Positions 24,192 to 38,300 of a DNA stretch of 64,000 bases are shown piece after piece (the first letter of the stretch is position 1; each line of letters opens with the position of its first letter). The stretch is from the NCBI RefSeq assembly GCF_000485595.1, contig NW_014577281.1:200879-264878 (forward strand), written 5' to 3'. Below the pieces are notes generated by a model. The model was not told the DNA's origin and did not search any database. It saw only the letters and a program-made list of their open reading frames with translations. The position numbers were made by a program, and so were the translations under genes. The DNA comes from Priapulus caudatus. Taxonomy: Eukaryota; Priapulida; Priapulimorpha; Priapulimorphida; Priapulidae.

Positions 24192-27100
24192 ATGTATCGA
24201 AAAGAAAAATCGCTTTCCATGAAAGGAAGTACATCTGCTTTGTGCCACAACCTTAGTGTGTATACAGATAATGATAAACGTACACAAAGCTATGGAGTTG
24301 TTCACAAATCCGTTGCAAATATTATAACAATCGCTGCGGATGGCGCAAATGTTTTGATGCAACGACAAGTAATCGTGAAGGAGCCGGGTGGCCATGGAAG
24401 TACAATAGTTATGCAGGTGATTGATAGCGGACCGACACCAGTTGTACATATTGCGGTTCAAGGATGTATTAGATGAAGCCAATGCATTTTCGCAATGTGC
24501 GACATGTTAGGTTAGCCGTTAGGTTAGGTAATAGGTTATAGCGCCAAGAATAACGGTTATTGCTAGGGTTAGAATACCGACTCACTGTGTATATTGACGT
24601 CAGTCACACAGGCCTGCTCGGGTTAGGGTTATGGTTAGCCTAAGGTTAGATTGGGTGTGAGTTTCAGGCCTGGCCTATTATTATCTCCATATCCACAGGC
24701 ACAGGCACTTGAAGCGTTTCAATAAAAATATAATGGTTAATTGCTAACTAAATACGAAATATATTTACTACCAAATTTCTTTAATGTTTCTATACTCTCT
24801 TCAACTATTATTGCCGACAGTTTCCCTGTAAAATTCGTCCAAATCCTATGTCCAACATTTGAGCGGCCGGCGGCCATTGCTCTCGCGGCGGCCCAAGGAT
24901 AGAGAACATGGGTCTCCACCACTCACCACACACACAGTGTGTCTAAACGACGGCGGACCGTTTCGGAGGCCTGAATAACTAAACAATCGCCTCTCTTCTC
25001 TGATTTGTCAGTTTTCCTGAACATAATCAGGATCAAATATAATTTTTATTATGCATAAACATAACGAAATAATTGAGTTAATTCCGAACATAAACAAAAG
25101 TTACAGAAACAAACAAAGAATACGATACAAATAAATTGCAGAAACAAATAAAATTCTAAAGACATACAGAAGCAGAGGAAAATAAAAACACCTTATGGGG
25201 TCGAACTTACGGTACCGGTCACTTCTACGAAGCGAACCTCTCTATCTGTTGAGGCCTACTGCAACCGAACTTTGAAGAATTAGATGCTATATACCAGCCC
25301 TAACCCTCCACCTCTATACCTACCCAACCCTATATCCAAACCCTATACCGCTATACAATATCCTATAACCCTAATTCCTATAATAAAATATAAATTAGCT
25401 CAAAAATAATAATAAAAGAAATAAGTGACATTTGTATAATAAGCGGCAATCAGAGAAAGAAGAGATTGTTTTAGTTTTCATAGGTATACCGAAACCGGGA
25501 TCCGGCTTGTTTGACACTCTCTAAAAACCACTGTGGGCCTTCACCCTAAACGCCTAAATCCCAACCTCTAACCCTATACCTAATTTAATTGATCATAATA
25601 TTAACTTTATATATTGATGTACCAATGACATCTTGGTTTTATTGGACCTCATGTTTCTTCTATCCTTGAACCGCTCGCCGGTCCGCACGTTGCACGCTTA
25701 CACTTATATATATAGCCTGTTGGAAAGCGTGATCTGCAAAATTCGCAGTTTTCGATCGCTGTTCGCTCTTGATTTTCCACACTCACAGTCACGAATGACA
25801 CATTCCAACAGCTTCCATCTTTTGTTATCTCATTTCGATAGAACAGTGTCACTTTTGTTATATCAAAACATTACTGTCTTGTTCGTTTAACCTGAGCTGT
25901 TCACTCGAAGTTAACAAGACTGAACGAAATTTCTTGCGTTCGCTAAGCTTCTTGCCATTAAATTGTAATGCTTGCAAGTACTGGGCCGATTAGTTATGAC
26001 TGGTACTCGCTCCCACCTCGATTACGCCATCGAGTAACTAAGCTAAGCCGAGAGGTGTGGGAGCTGAGTGCCAGTCTAGGGCTAAGGCTGCACGCAGGCG
26101 CGGCATCTGCTTCCCAACTGCCCGTACGAGTCCCGGCCAATTGGATGCGTTTGCAAAAAACGTTGCAGTGCCGTTGGCGGCGCAAGAAATTGAGGTCACG
26201 AAAGCCGCGCGCTGGTGCGTGTTTCCGCATTCTTACCATTGCCATTACATTTACTGTGGTGTCACGTTAGCCGAACTGCGGAAAATTTCAGTCTGTGTGA
26301 TTTCGAGCGTGACTATCAGCTCGGTTACGAACAGCCGACAAATATGTTTTTAAAACAATGTTGAATCACTGTCTTTGAAAAAGAAACTAAAGATGGAAGC
26401 GTTGGATGTGATCGTGCTTGTGAAAGTGTGAAATTTCAAGCGAGCGTCGAGTCGAATTGTCGATCTAACGCTTTCCTACCTGCTATATACTATATATATT
26501 ATATAGTTGTAATGGGTACAAGCGTGCATGCTGCGAGAGCAGTGCCCTGCGTCGCCGCTTGCGCATGTTGGACGATAGGTGATTTGGACGGAATTTACAG
26601 GAAACTGTCGGCAATAATAGTAAAGAGAAGTATAGAAACACAGGGCTTGAAACTAACCTAAAATGTTCACTAGCCAGTCAGGGCTAGTGACTGTTAAAAT
26701 CTACTAGCCGCTTAACCCATATCTCCACCCCTTTACTTTACTTAAGGTGCCGGCGCTGAGGCCGCTACCAGTGGAGTAAAATTTTGCCATTTGCCGGTGG
26801 AGGTGGGTGGATCTGGGTTTTGATTTTAGACGCTTCCGAGATGGCATTCGCGAAATTGACTGTGAATAATTTGATTCAGCATATATTCAGTATATATATT
26901 AATATATATTATATATATATTATATATATTAATATACATATATATATATATTATATTATCAAGTAGCTAGAACTATAATATCGTCTATGGAGTGTACATC
27001 GGGAAAAAGGCGGCCATTTTCACGGCAAATATTATTCTAGTCTTTGTATGCGGTTCTAGATCTAATGTCAATGGTATTTTTGTCGTTAATCAGCATCCTT

Positions 27101-30100
27101 TTCTCTCTAAAATCATAGACACTAACCGATTGTTGTTCTACGATACTCTAGGCCCGAGATTATTGGAGCGTTAATTCTAATTTGCCTCCTACTTAACCAG
27201 GCCTCCAAGTAGAATATAATGCCATGAAATATGCACTATTCCCATGTTTTTCCATTTGTATTCACTCGTGAAGGTGTATATCTAGCTCTTGATATATTAT
27301 ACCCAGTGTTTCAATTTTAAGCGTGTTTTTTCGGGCTTTGTCCGGAGGACAACCAAGAGAGTGAGCATATGTTGTCCCTCAAGAGTCTTCGGTTGTCTCG
27401 TCATATTGATTTTAACACCAGTGGCTGCATGCGCCTGCTGTGCACTGTTTGAATGCTCAGTGCTGTAAAGCAAAAGGCCTATGATCATGGTACCATTTTG
27501 TCCGTATTCGTCAGTGACAGCAGACATCTGGCCGATGGTTCGCCTTGTTTCAGACTCATTAATATCAAACGTAGCAGCAATAAAGATAGTCTTTCTTTTA
27601 CTAGATAAATGATAAAGAAGTCCTTCTTTATCTGCTTCTTGATTATTATGAATGTATAATAAATATTGGTACATGTTGTACTATGCTGGGATCAAATGAC
27701 GCTAATAATATATATTTAATTCTAAAATTGCATGAACATTTATTTGCATGGAACACTACATTAAGTTTAACTAACATTACTAAACATTACTAATCACTTC
27801 CGTGTCTAATGTTCACAGATGCAGTCAAAATTAGTGTGAAAATTGACAAGAAAACATTGTGTTCACCAAACATTTGTGTTAATAACACGAAACATTGGTG
27901 TTGTCTTAAACCACGTGATTTATACTCTTGTATCAAAGGAAGCCCGACCAATCGCGCTCTTAGTACCATGTACGTGTGTTCGAGCGTAGATGTGCTAACC
28001 CTGGCCCTGTTATGTAAAATGAAACGGGCGTGCCATTATCAAATATAAAAATTCCCCTCGCGCAACAGGTGGCTGGTCCATACCAGACATTTTACTAGCC
28101 TTGTCCTTTACTGATTTCTACTAGCTCGGCGCGTTTTGCACTGGTTCGTTTAGTTTTTGCAAGTCCCTGAAACTATTAAGTAATTTTTGTCAGTAGTTAG
28201 TTAGTTTTCTAATTTATATTTTTTTATTTGAATCATCGCTTTCAAGGCCTGTGCCCATATCGTTGTCCAATGTAAGTCTTAGTTTGTTTTAATATGTGCA
28301 GTGACCGTTCTTTGGCCTCGACTAAAACAAATGTTGGCAGTGCGTTCCACGCATTTTACCACATCTTTGCTGGGAAGAAGTGCTGTCGCCAATTGCAGTC
28401 CTGGATATATTTTTTTGAATAGTTTCAGGGATTACTCCCTGGTGGTTCCGGTTGCCAGTGTGAAGGATTGGTTGCTATTTATGTTTTCTTTGTCTGTTAA
28501 AATTTTGCAAGTTTTGATCAGGTCTCCCCTCTCTCTCCTCTGTTCCAGTGAATATAGACCTAGGATTTCCGGTCTCTTCTCGTATTCCAGGTTACGTATA
28601 GAGTGGACTAGCTTGGTTGCCCTCCTTTGCACTTTTTCTAACAGGTCCATATATTTCTTATAGTAGGGTGACCAGGCTTGCACACAGTACTCTAGGTGGG
28701 GTCTGATGAACGTCTTGTACAGGATAAGGAAACACCTTTTATCAACATACTTGAATGTTTTCTTGATCGATCTCAGTACCCCCATCGCTTTATTCGCTGC
28801 TCTGGTACACTGTAGAGTGGGTTTCAGGTCGCTGTTTATCCATATCCCAAGGTCTTTCTTCATGATCTCATCTAACACTGTTCTTGTCCCAGCCTCATCG
28901 GTCATTGAGTATTCAAACTGTTCGTTATTTCCTCCTAAATGCATCCGTTTGCACTTCCCGACGTGAAACTTTAATAGCCAATTCCTTGACCAATCACACA
29001 TATTTAGGTCATGCTGCAGTAGCATGCAGTTCGTTGTTGTCGATATAGATTTCCAAATTTTTGTATCATCCGCAAACATTTTCATATCACAAATTATTAT
29101 GTTCGGGATATCATTTTCATATACCAGGAACAGTAGTGGTTCTAGGACCGATCCTTGCGGAACCCCGCTATCTACTGAGCACCATTCCGAGTACAGTCCT
29201 CGAACGCTCACCTTCATCTGGCGCCCCACAAGAAAGCTTTCAATCCAGTTTATGAGTGTTCCTCTTATACCATACGCTTTCAATTTCTTCAATAGCCTCA
29301 TGTGCGGAACCGTGTCAAATGCTTTCTGATAGTCTAAAAAGATGGTGTCGATGCAATTACAATTGTCAATGGCCTTACTCCAAGCTTCAAATGTCTCTAG
29401 GAGATTAGTCAGACAGCTCCTCCTCGACGTAAATCCATGTTGGTGTTCTGTAAACAATTTGTTCTCATCCATGAATTTTACTACTTCATCACGCAATAGT
29501 GATTCCATGACCTTACAACACACACATGTCAGTGAAACTGGTCTGTAGTTCTCAGCAGCCGTCCTACTCCCTTTTTTGAAGATGGGAGAAACCTGCGCTT
29601 TTTTCCATGTTGTTGGTAGGGTTCTTTCCTGTACAAGGATTTTTTTAATATTAATGTGAGTGGCAATGCAAGTCCATCAGCATATTCTTTTAGCAGTTTC
29701 CGGTGTATTCCATCAGGTCCTGGTGACTTGCCTGGCTTCAGTTCTCTCAGCTTCTTTTCCACTTGTGCAGCTGTAATCTCAATACTGTCCAAGCTTGTAC
29801 CAGGTTGCACTCTATCTACAAAATTTGGGATGTTACCCTCTGGCTCCGTTACAAACACCGACTTAAAATAGTTGTTCAGTAATGATGCTGCTTCTTGGTC
29901 GTTGTCTGTTAACATGTACCTTCTCTTTTGGCTAGTCGAGTTATTCCAGCTTTGACCTTCTGTTTCTCGCGCACGTATCCATAAAACTTCTTGGGGTTGC
30001 TCTTGAATACATCAACAAGACCTCGCTCATAATTTTTCTTGGCATCGTTACACAAGTTGGAAGTGATGTTTCTCTGTTTAACATAATTGGCATAATCTTT

Positions 30101-32299
30101 TTCTCTGCCTAGTCTACAGTACTTTAAGTAAAATTTCCTCTTCTTCTATATTGCTTTTCGAACAGGCTTGGTCAGCCATCTTGGTCTCTGGTTCTTATTT
30201 GGTGGTCTCTTCTCTGGTACATTCCTCTTACTAAGGTCTTCAATTTTTTGCTCCAACTCCTGCCAAGCACTGTTGAGTGTTGGTGTCCAAACCTCCCAAT
30301 ACTGTCTTCTAATCAGTGGCTTTAATTTCTGTGTTTAAAGATATATAATCTCCTTTCCAGTAGTTTCGGCTTTCGTACTTGTGTTTCAGGCTGTTTGGGT
30401 CCAGGTGTGTTATGGTCGTCCATGCTAGTCCAATGTGATCGCTCTTTCCGATGGGTGCCAAACAACTCACTTCCTCGATCATATTCTCATCATTTGTGAA
30501 GATCAGATCAAGTTTAGATGGCTCGTGACCTTCTCTATATCTTGTCGGTACCATCACATGTTGCAATAGAAACATGTTCTGTGTCTTGTCGAGGAACCTA
30601 CTGTGGAATGACAGTGGGCTGCAACTGGTGCAATAGTTCACATAATCAACCTCGGGTATATTAAAGTCACCAATAATCAGAACATGCGTCTCCTGTCCAC
30701 TCGCTACCTTAGAAAATAGATCAATCAATTCTTCATTGTTCTCCTGTGTACTAGCTAGACTAGTGATCGATAACACACTCCTATGAGTAAAACATCCTCT
30801 CCAGTTAGTTGGATTTCACACCATATTGATTCAGCAAACTCGCTAACCTCTAGTCTTGGACAGGTCGATGCTTGGAGATCGTTTTGGACCAGTAATAGTA
30901 CTCCTCCTCCCTGTGCTCCTACTCGATCTTTTCTGAAAAGATCATACCCTCTTAGGGTGAACAAACTGTCTGGAGTGTTCTCATTTGCCCACGTCTCTGT
31001 GATACCAATAATGTCTGGTTTCAGTTCGTCTATTAGGGCTTCAAATTCATCTAACTTATTTACAATGCTTTGTGTATTTGTGTAGAAATTTGAAATAGAA
31101 ATAGGTGCTCCTGTACCACTATTTACAACAATATCCCCTCTATCTCCCCCTAGTATTGTCTCAGGCCTGGTTTCCCACGTTCCTTCTTTAGTTTGACAAT
31201 CTGTCCGAACCTTAATACCAGATCCTGCTCCCCTTTGCCTCTTCTTTCTTCTATCTCTGCCACTAAGACTCTTGTCCTCTCGCTCTCTTTGGGAGTCAAA
31301 TCCGGTTTCAATGTCACAAATGTCGACAGCTGTTATATCTTTGGGGCCCATATTGGCATTATTGCTATACATCATCATGGACTCATATGACCCAAAATCA
31401 TCGCCATGGCTTTACGAAAATGACAGGTCTCAATGGGACCCATGTTCTCTATCCTTGAACCACATAACTTTAGGCCAAAAGAAAATATAGGTGTGGTTAC
31501 GGTTTCCCGACCGACCCTATTTATTCCCAGCGACCCTAAACATTTTATTCATTTTTTAAAATTAAAATTTTTTTTTAAATTAAAATTTTTTTCAGTTCCT
31601 GCTTCAAAAGGCACAACGCACATCCTTCGGACATGGTTTGTAAATAAAATATTTCAAGAAAATAAAATGTTTTCCCTACCTACCTACCCTATTTTTTTTC
31701 AGCATGTAACGGTAACCACACATATATTTTGTTTTGGCCTTATGAGACGTGATTTGTGGAATTTATAGATAATCATATTGCAGATTACATGTACCACTCA
31801 CTCTGAGTCTTAGTCTTACCTAGCCCGACGAGGCTTAGACACAATAAATAAGAGTAGGGTTGTTGGGTTACATTTGTGGGGTTTGCTGGGTTACATTTAT
31901 GGGGTTTGTTGGGTTACATTATTGTATCTAGACGAGGCTGTGCGACTGATTGTCTTCTAACCCTAGCAAGACCGTTTCTTGGAGCTAACTCTTACCTAGG
32001 TTATATATTTCAATATTTGACCTATTATTATCCTCCACTTTTTTATTTAGATGAAGTATTGTGAGTTTCCTGAACGAAGTCTAATGGTGATGGCTTGTCA
32101 GCGAGGCATACAGGTAAGTTGTGCCCATGCAATGCTGAGCAGTTACCTCTATATTTGATTTTCAATAAGTTTTAAACTGAAAGTGTTTTCAATTGTATGT
32201 AAATGTGGTAGGCATGTCTGTTTGTTTTATTCACTCCTTGTATGTCAATTAGGTTTTTTTTACTGAATTTGCCGTGATGATCTGTCTGTTGATCACATT

Positions 32300-32368
<69 letters not shown>

Positions 32369-35300
32369 TCAATATAGTGACAGTCCCTTGGACGTAGAGG
32401 ACTAATCATGAGGTTATGCGGTTATGAGATACAGAATACAGAGATACAGCATATTTGTTCTGCCAACGTACTTATTATTTATCACATTTTAAATTGTCTG
32501 TTATTGTTATTACAGAATATATCTTCAATAAAATTAGGAGATTACTCCTGAATTTAAACGGGTGTCATTCCATTTGTCACAATACTACTAGCTTATTCTT
32601 ATTCACAGTCACTACTTTGGTTTAGATGCTATATCTTAACAAAATACAAAGTTTAATTTCTTACTTGTATTAAAATAGGAAGAGGTTAAATGTTACAATA
32701 TATTTTCAGATATATGAGTCAGATGGCTCAGTGATGTTGTATTGGCACTCTTTGGTAAACCCTGAGTCAAATGAAGGTAAATGTATAAATAGGATTGTGA
32801 GGTAATGATGCTACATTTTTAGCTCAGCTAACGAAGTCAGATGCAGCTTGTAGAATCGCGTGGATTTGTTTACTATTAACAAAGGACTGAACTGCTTTTG
32901 CTATTAAAGCCTTCTCCACCCGCCCTTCCCTCCACCCTCCCCTCCCACCACCCTCCCCGCACCACCACCACTACGCTCGCGCTCGACGCATATCCATGAT
33001 AACGTTAATATAGCGAAGTCATTAAAGTTACACAGCTATATCTTTATTACTGTACTAGTACCGGTATAGCAAAGCCTATCAACGCGGTGGCGGGAGGGCG
33101 CACTTGATTCGGTTGCCAGTGAGTTTATCAGGAGAGTACTCGGCTACAGTACACGTCAGTTGAGCGCTGTCGCTCTGCGGCACTTGTTTAGACTTGCAGT
33201 AATTTTTAATTTTAATCCAAATAATTTTAATGTTAGTGATATTTGGTCACCTATATCACATTTTCTGGCCCTCGTATCTTTTATGTTATCTCATAACATA
33301 AACTAATCACCCTTTTTAACCAATACAAGTCTTTGGTACTGTAATGTTGGCTGCAAATAGAAAAAAAGTTTACCAAGTGGCACAAGGTTAATAAGTTTAT
33401 GATGGAATGTTTTGTGCATCTCAATATTTCTCTAAGTTATCATCAAATTGATTGAAAGTCCATTTGTCTAAAGTACAGTGGTCTGATGTTTATTTGGCAT
33501 CAGTTTTCCCTTTTTACTTTTGCTGTTATTGTATTAAAAAGCATATATTAAAAATCTTTATTAAAGTTAAAGAGGAAAATTTAATGTTGTTTTTTATAGT
33601 GTCAAAAGCCTATGCCAGAGGTATCTGCACATTACAAGATTCGATGCTTTGCATTGGTAAGCCTAACCATAGCAGTGTTGAGCTTATAGCATTTAAGCTA
33701 GTACTGTACAGAACAGTGCCCAGCAAGTAGTGGTTAGTGTAAAGTGACACATTTCATGTTATGTATTTATCTAAGATATATTACCACCCACCCATTTACT
33801 TTATAGTCTGAGCACTTCAATTTGGTATTCCAGTTTAATGGGACCATTTACATTCACTAGCTGTCTATGAGTGGTATGCATGCTTGTCAGCTATATTAAA
33901 AACTATTTTATATTTATTATACCTATATGTATATTATTCACGTTCTTCTGTCGGCCATGCAATATTCTCTAATCAAATGTGTGTGAATTACAGGTACAGA
34001 CAGTGGCACAATTCTGGTATTTGAGATCCCACCAAAAGGAACAAATATTTTGCTGAAGGAATCCCTGAAAGAACACGTATTACCTATTAGTTGCCTGCAC
34101 AGTCATGGCTTAGTTTTAGCCAGTGGGGATGATTCTGGATGCATCATATTGTGGCGTGTGGAAGAATCTCAACTCCACCCATACAAAAGAATAGATGGAC
34201 TTGGGTAACTATACACACTATATAAAGAAAATAGAACCTTTATGTAATTTAAATGTAATGTAATAAGACAGTTTAGTGGCTATATGACTTAAAGTTGTTC
34301 AATTGGATTTAATATTATCTAATTCTAAAGCTTTTTGTTAAAAGATGCAAAATTTCTATGTGCCGAAACCATTTGAATGATTGACCTGTAGTCAAGTATG
34401 TTTGTTAAATTGGACAATCCCATGAATTACGAAATGTTTTGCATATGCTATGTTTATTTGGATTATTTTCTTATTTTTATGCAATAAAAAAAAATCAAAA
34501 TTAAAATGTTATTCTTTGAAAACAAACGAAATTGAGCTGACGTTATATAATTCATAATATACCATTCAGGGGTAGAAATAAGGAATAAAAAAGAGATGGT
34601 CCACAGGACCATCTAGTTTGAAATTTAGATGGTCCTCCTAAATTTGAAATTGTTCTCTAAAAGTAATGCGGCGTGCAAGCGTAAGAAAGAGATTTTACAT
34701 GGTGATAAAATGGTTTAATTATTCACCTACATTACAATGAATGTATCAAACGATACAGTAATTGTTTATTCACTTTAAAGTATATTGGAACGTGGAAACT
34801 TCAAAGAAAATTACCGTAAAATGGGACCAAAATATTCAATGGTTCGTCGGACCATTGACTGAAAATCTGATGGCCGCGGACCATCGGACCATCAGTTATT
34901 TCGACCCCTGCCATTTACCCAAAAGGAAAAGGGAAGTATCACAGAGTAAAATGTTGTTCTTCCATTATTTCTGTACAGGAGCCCATGTTCTGGTGTGCGA
35001 TTATGGAATGAGCTACTGGTTGCTACATATGGATCTGGTCACATACGTCTGTTCAAGGTAATTTCGGGTCACATGTGTGCAGAGGTGACTGCACATGCCA
35101 GATGGATAAATGCTATAGATGTGGTTCATCGAAATGGAATGGTAAGTGGATATTTCAGAACAAGTTTTTATTATGTGAAATATGCTTAGAAAGATCTTAG
35201 ATATTGCATTGTCTTGTTTTAAAAATAATTTAGATTTCAATTTTAAATATTTCAAGATGAGATGTGTCATGTGATGATTACAACAAAATGAAATGAAATA

Positions 35301-38300
35301 AATAAAGGAATTCGCAAGGCCGAGTAGGACATGATGTATGTCTATTTCAGCAAATAATTAGTTGGCAGAATCATAAAGCATCTATGTTTAGTTACTACAG
35401 CAATGGTTTCTGCACTTGTGATTACTTAACCTATCCATCTGAGCCTGATAACGACACACCCTTGAATATTGGTGCTAGTTCAGTTAAACTGCATGTTTAA
35501 ATGTCAACTTTGTTGTACTTTATTACCAAACATTGTTTTTTAGAACATATCCCAACAGGTTACTACTGCCTGTTAACTTAAGCATGTCAGGTGTCAATAG
35601 GTCATTAGATTTATTATTTGGAAAATTGCAGTCACCTAGTAATTTTATTTAACCAACTTGTTAATGTGTTTCCATCGAACATATATGAAGTAGATGAGGG
35701 AATATGCGACTTTCTATTGCTGTAGTTTTTATACATGAGGTTTGTCGAGAGTCTTACTTGCTCAATTGTATATATCTGTTCGTTTTTCTTAATACTGGTG
35801 TGTTACAGGTGTTGACTGTGAGTGAGGACTCATTTGCTAAAATATGGCAGCTGAAAGAAGGTGATGCTCCAGAGGTGGGTAGCGATATTGTTATTGTGTT
35901 GCTGTTGTTTGATTGATATCGTTGTTCATTTCGTGAGTCTATGTATATATGTCATTAGCAAGTGTCTTTGTGAGGATTATTTGAAAGGATTTCTTGGTTG
36001 AATTTATGGATATCAGGGCAAGTACATCCTGGGCAGTCAACCACCAGACCGGCAGTCAACCCTCTGGACAAACATCCCCCTCAGGCGATTATTTTCAGAC
36101 AATTACCTCCTGTAATTATTTATTTTTCATTCTGTAATATTTCTTTATTATTTATCTTTTGAGAATTGGGGTTAACACAAATGTTAGTGCAGCCACCACC
36201 TCTCTCAGGCCGTCTATCGTAAAGTCCAGAGTGTTTGTCTACAGAGAGAGTAACTGGTCAATGCTGATCTTAGCCTGCATGTTGGCAGCCATCACTTTTG
36301 TCCCTCTTCATGGTGTTGTGGCAGGCGTTTGAGGGCCTGGCTGGCTCTATGCCCGAGTAGGCCCAGTCAGTAGTGCTGATAGGGTCTATGTCCCCCAGGG
36401 TACTGCTGGAACGTAACCTGGGTACGGTCCGGTATACCGGAACGTACCCTGGTACTAAATACTACTATCTAATATGCCGGACCGTACCTCGCCTACTCCA
36501 CTAATGAGTCTAGGGAGTCGCCTACTCCACTAACGAGTCTAGGGAGTCGCCTACTCCACTAACGAGTCTAGGGAGTCGCCTACGCCTACTCCCTAACCCT
36601 AACCCTAACCATATCAGCTAGATAGTTACCAGGGTACGTTCTGGTATACAGGACCGTACCCAGGGTACGTTTCGGCAGTACCCTGGGGGACATAGACCCT
36701 ATGAGCCTCACTAGTGGGCTAGATTGAGTACAAATACATGGGTCAAGAGCAGTGTCATGGTGATCATGCACCACGCTTTGCTCATGACATGTGGAATGTG
36801 GAAAGTGGATTTAGTCATACAAACAACCATATCGAGAGATAAAACCATGATGTGCCGGCAAATGGTGCTTACCGTCCCAGAATCTGGCAGTTCTTTGATG
36901 TGTTGAAATGTAAACAGGCACTATATGTTGTAGATGTGAATTTTTGGTTGTTATCTTTATATCTTATATGATTTATTATTTCTGAGTATTTTACATTGAG
37001 ATCTTTACTCAGAACGATTATGAACAAGTGCCGCAGTGCGACAGGGCTCATCTGGTGTCTGGTGCTTTGCGTGACTAAAGTTCATCTTGTGCATAGCAAG
37101 ATGTCTTATACCATACAGTCTTCCTTATTCTTGTTTGACTTGTCCGTAGCGCAATTGAAACGATCACTAATATACTCAAAAATTATTCATTCATTTATTA
37201 TATTAATTAAATAATCAAATCAATAAGAATAATAGAAAATATCACTAACCTTTTCGCACCCACCGAAATCTATATGCACTTGCCAGACACATGTGCATTG
37301 CAGGTTGGCAGGGCAACAATACTGATTAGGCAAGCGTGCCACCATGGGCTGCCCCGTGTTTTTTGCCTACACCACAGAGCATCTCACCATGTTCAGCCTT
37401 CAGGGTGCTATGAACGACTGCTTTAGAAATAATATGATTTAGTAGCAGTAAACTTTGTTCAACAACATTTGCCTTGGCCAAATTCAACTGTGGCAATTAC
37501 TGTAGCCTCACAATTCACACACGGTATGGGACTTAATATAGCAACAAGCAGTTCAGTCCTTTGTTAGGCACCCATCAAGCAAAATAATTTAACCCTCTCT
37601 GAGGGCAAAAAGATTATCCAGCACACTTACTTTCGCAATGTCAGCGGAAAGTACATTCAATGCGTCGCTTTCAATAAAGGCCAATAAAAATGGTAGTCAC
37701 CGCTGAAAAAAAGTTTTTCAATCGGTCTCGTCAGACATGTCTCAGAAAATGTCTAAAATCTGCCTTGTGCCTCGCCATTGAATCTTTGACCTGTGCACTC
37801 ACACTTTCGCAACTGTGATGGCTTTTCCTCCATGATGCTATATCACCAGACATATCACGAGCCTAGGTCGAGCCATTAGACTTTGTGCCGCAATTCTGCA
37901 TTTCCTCCTATACTTAAGTTCAGAGGGAATGTTCCCTTCTTTTACACTCTCTGAACCTTTGACACCCCAGCTTCGTCATCCAACTCGTTTTTCGGAATTA
38001 CACCCTACGTCCCTGACTTTTGAATCGCCCTCACGTCTGTAGCCGTTTAGATTCGTGCTCCACTGCGGACGGACGGCCAGACGGACGGCCGGACGCACGC
38101 TCATGCGATTCTACAAGCTGCATCTGACTATGTCAGATGAGCTAATAAATACAAGAAAAGTAATATGATAGTATTTGACATTTTTCCTTCAAATGATTTT
38201 CTTCAAGGAATTGTGTTTTATATAATAATCTCAAAAATAGATAAAACTAACATCAGCAATTGTAATTGTCTGGAGCATGTGGGTGGGGTGTCCAGGGAGT

